From assembly GCA_030692515.1 (NCBI GenBank), contig JAUXZS010000020.1, positions 248,001 through 312,000 of the forward strand: DNA of 64,000 nt, written 5' to 3'. Numbering within the stretch: the first letter of the stretch is position 1; the number at the start of each line of letters is the position of its first letter. The position numbers were made by a program, and so were the translations under genes. Source of the stretch: Bacteroidota bacterium (GTDB lineage Bacteria; Bacteroidota; Bacteroidia; B-17B0; Aurantibacillaceae). Of this stretch, positions 62,380 through 64,000 are shown one piece after another. The notes under the pieces were generated by a model that saw only the letters and a program-made list of their open reading frames with translations, was not told the origin of the DNA and did not search any database.

Positions 62380-63672
62380 TTAAAGACTCCAATAGGTTAA
62401 ACCCTTTATTTTGTCCTTGTACATTCCTTTTATATCAACTAAAACACCTTTATTTGAGAGAATAGATTTAAAAAATTTCTCGTCTAACGGTTTGTATTCT
62501 TTATGATTTACGGCAACAATAACACCATCATAACCTTTACCTAATTTATTTAAACCAAAACCATATTCGTGTTTTAATTCATCGCTGTCAGCATTTGGAT
62601 CAACAATTTCAACTTTAACACCAAAGGATTTTAGCTCTTTTACAATATCGGCAACTTTTGAATTACGAATATCGCTTACATCTTCTTTAAAGGTTGCGCC
62701 CATTACCAAAACTTTTGATTTTGATAAGTTTTTTCCAGCGGCAACAATTCTTTTAACGCAAGTTTTAGCAACATAAAAACCCATGCTATCATTTACGTAA
62801 CGCCCGCTATTAATAACACGCGCGTGATAACCCATTTCTTCTGCTTTATAGGTTAAGTAATAAGGGTCAACACCAATACAATGTCCACCAACTAAACCAG
62901 GAGAAAATTTTAAGAAATTCCATTTTGTTCCGGCAGCCTCCAAAACGTCATAAGTATTAATTCCTATTCTAGAAAAAATAATTGATAACTCATTCATCAA
63001 TGCAATATTTACGTCGCGTTGCGTGTTTTCAATAATTTTTGCAGCTTCGGCAACTTTTATGCTTGATGCACGGTGCGTTCCAGGCTCAACAATTATTTCG
63101 TAAGTTTTAGCAATATTCTCTAAACTTTCTTTATCACAACCCGATACAATTTTTAAAATTTTAGTAATGGTATGTTCTTTATCTCCTGGATTAATACGCT
63201 CGGGCGAATAACCCACTTTAAAATCTTTTACAAATTTTAAACCAGAATATTGCTCTAAAACAGGAATACAATCCTCCTCGGTACAACCAGGATAAACAGT
63301 AGATTCATATACTACATAATCACCTTTTTTAAGCACTTTACCAACCGTTGTTGATGCACCAATTAAAGGTTTTAAGTCAGGTAAATTATGTTCGTCTATT
63401 GGTGTAGGAACAGCGATGATAAAAAAGTTAGCCTTTTTTAAATCTTCTAATTTGTGAGTAAAGGAAATATCAGAACCTGCAAAATCTTTTTTAGTTAATT
63501 CCTGACTTGGGTCTATTCCCTTTTTCATCATATTAACGCGTTTTTCGTTAATATCAAAACCTATTACTTTTACTTTTTTTGCAAATGCAAGGGCAATTGG
63601 TAAACCTACATACCCTAAGCCAATAACGGCAACTGTAGCTTCCTTCTTTAAAATCTTATTGTAAATACTCAT
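62380..63672 (-). CDS. UDP-N-acetyl-hexosamine dehydrogenase (TviB/WbpO-type)
   Basis: The 430-aa protein belongs to the UDP-glucose/GDP-mannose dehydrogenase family. It has the NAD motif VAVIGLGYVGLPIALAF near residue 14 and the catalytic cysteine in GLVGGHCIGVDPYYLTYKAE near 265. The IGVDPYYL form points to the TviB/WbpO type, which makes UDP-GalNAcA, rather than the WbpA type with CIPIDP. It oxidises the 6-hydroxyl of UDP-sugars for capsule or lipopolysaccharide. It is 20 bases ahead of rfbB and 18 bases behind the Gfo/Idh/MocA gene, so all three are probably one operon. Confidence 0.9.
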   Translation of the reverse strand: MSIYNKILKKEATVAVIGLGYVGLPIALAFAKKVKVIGFDINEKRVNMMKKGIDPSQELTKKDFAGSDISFTHKLEDLKKANFFIIAVPTPIDEHNLPDLKPLIGASTTVGKVLKKGDYVVYESTVYPGCTEEDCIPVLEQYSGLKFVKDFKVGYSPERINPGDKEHTITKILKIVSGCDKESLENIAKTYEIIVEPGTHRASSIKVAEAAKIIENTQRDVNIALMNELSIIFSRIGINTYDVLEAAGTKWNFLKFSPGLVGGHCIGVDPYYLTYKAEEMGYHARVINSGRYVNDSMGFYVAKTCVKRIVAAGKNLSKSKVLVMGATFKEDVSDIRNSKVADIVKELKSFGVKVEIVDPNADSDELKHEYGFGLNKLGKGYDGVIVAVNHKEYKPLDEKFFKSILSNKGVLVDIKGMYKDKIKGLTYWSL

Positions 63673-63690
63673 ATATTAAATTCTAATTTT

Positions 63691-64000
63691 CTAAACTGTA
63701 ACTTCTTTAACTTCTTTTATAACGTTTGCTGGCCTTAAGGCATATATACGTTCAATTATATCTACAACCTTCAATCCTTCTAAAGCATTTGTGGATATTT
63801 TATTTTTTCCTTTTAAAGTATCTACAACATTTTCGATAACATTATGATGATTGTTAGCGGAACCTTTGTAAGCACCGTAATCATTAGCAGGATTAGTTTC
63901 ATTTAAAATTGGCATAGTATAATCTTTTATATTACACACATCAATTTGATCCATATACTGACCGCCAACTTTAACGCTTCCTTTACTTCCAACAATGGTT
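63691..64000 (-). CDS. Gfo/Idh/MocA-family oxidoreductase, 5' part cut by window edge
   Basis: Only the last 102 codons are in the window. The frame is open to the edge (TIVGSKGSVKVGGQYMDQID onward), so the ATG at 63954 is internal, not the start. The C-terminal portion contains NDYGAYKGSANNHHNVIENVVDTL followed by a final helix (GLKVVDIIERIYAL), which matches the sugar-nucleotide dehydrogenases of the WlbA/WbpB type. Together with the neighbouring UDP-HexNAc dehydrogenase it suggests synthesis of a diacetamido or ketosugar uronic acid. The N-terminal Rossmann part is not visible, so subfamily is uncertain. Confidence 0.8.
   Translation of the reverse strand, partial: TIVGSKGSVKVGGQYMDQIDVCNIKDYTMPILNETNPANDYGAYKGSANNHHNVIENVVDTLKGKNKISTNALEGLKVVDIIERIYALRPANVIKEVKEVTV

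Overview
The window is a gene-dense, AT-rich stretch (about one third G+C by eye) of a Bacteroidota chromosome, and both ends cut through a gene. The assignment rests on several signals: gldC, a protein with the gliding-motility-associated (type IX secretion, type B) C-terminal domain, an S46 dipeptidyl peptidase, a DUF3822-rsmD pair, DUF6702 and DUF6089-like proteins, a fused alpha/beta E1 2-oxoacid dehydrogenase, and many -7 promoter elements of the Bacteroidetes TAnnTTTG type. Shine-Dalgarno sequences are largely absent. A Flavobacteriales- or Sphingobacteriales-like lineage is plausible, but the genus cannot be read from the sequence. I saw no rRNA, tRNA, CRISPR array, transposase, prophage or defence island, and no gene-free gap above 300 bases.

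Layout. 1-5445 (minus): 3'-truncated sensor phosphatase (dCache/HAMP/SpoIIE), serC, and a secreted WG-repeat protein. 5528-8462: small membrane protein, secreted protein, NUDIX hydrolase (minus) and ribBA. 8529-12549 (minus): apparent operon MoxR ATPase - unknown 170-aa protein - type II NADH dehydrogenase - fumarylacetoacetase. 12725-21395 (minus): 1232-aa TraB/GumN-type secreted protein, trxB, a secreted protein with a PA-IL-like C-terminus, tandem UspA and ettA. 21579-25467: Cas4-like/DEDD-type nuclease (DUF2779), a coiled-coil lipoprotein (minus), pyrD overlapping hydroxymethylglutaryl-CoA lyase. 25488-31105: LRR protein, M23/LysM peptidase, DUF6702 protein, HupE/UreJ and a large M1 metallopeptidase. 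31185-37185 (minus): 1376-aa TPR/4xGAF/SpoIIE phosphatase and sppA. 37252-43074: folK-deoxynucleoside kinase fusion, OmpA-family protein, gldC, rsmD/DUF3822 (minus) and a lipoprotein. 43140-49517: RecD2-like helicase, two outer-membrane barrels, two GNAT acetyltransferases, a secreted zincin and an OsmC peroxidase. 49722-54779 (minus): S46 peptidase and an AlgX-like/MBOAT O-acetylation pair. 54857-58675: ferredoxin, LuxC-type acyl-CoA reductase, type IX substrate, an orphan PotA-type ABC ATPase with no ordinary start codon, and a secreted protein (minus). 58742-64000 (minus): fused E1 dehydrogenase, then a nucleotide-sugar cluster (rfbB, UDP-HexNAc dehydrogenase, truncated Gfo/Idh/MocA oxidoreductase).

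How the genes work together. Most of the window is housekeeping metabolism plus envelope, secretion and signalling functions. Two SpoIIE-type phosphatases with the same coiled-coil/catalytic module suggest phosphatase-based signalling. The right end is a surface-polysaccharide precursor cluster, and the AlgI/AlgX-like pair may O-acetylate a surface glycan.

There is no obvious large new system. The items I rate highest are the ABC ATPase that has only ATT or ATA available as a start, the inverted-repeat units on both sides of the osmC-like gene, the giant TraB protein, the folK-dNK fusion, the 190-residue GAF array and the Cas4-like/exonuclease fusion.
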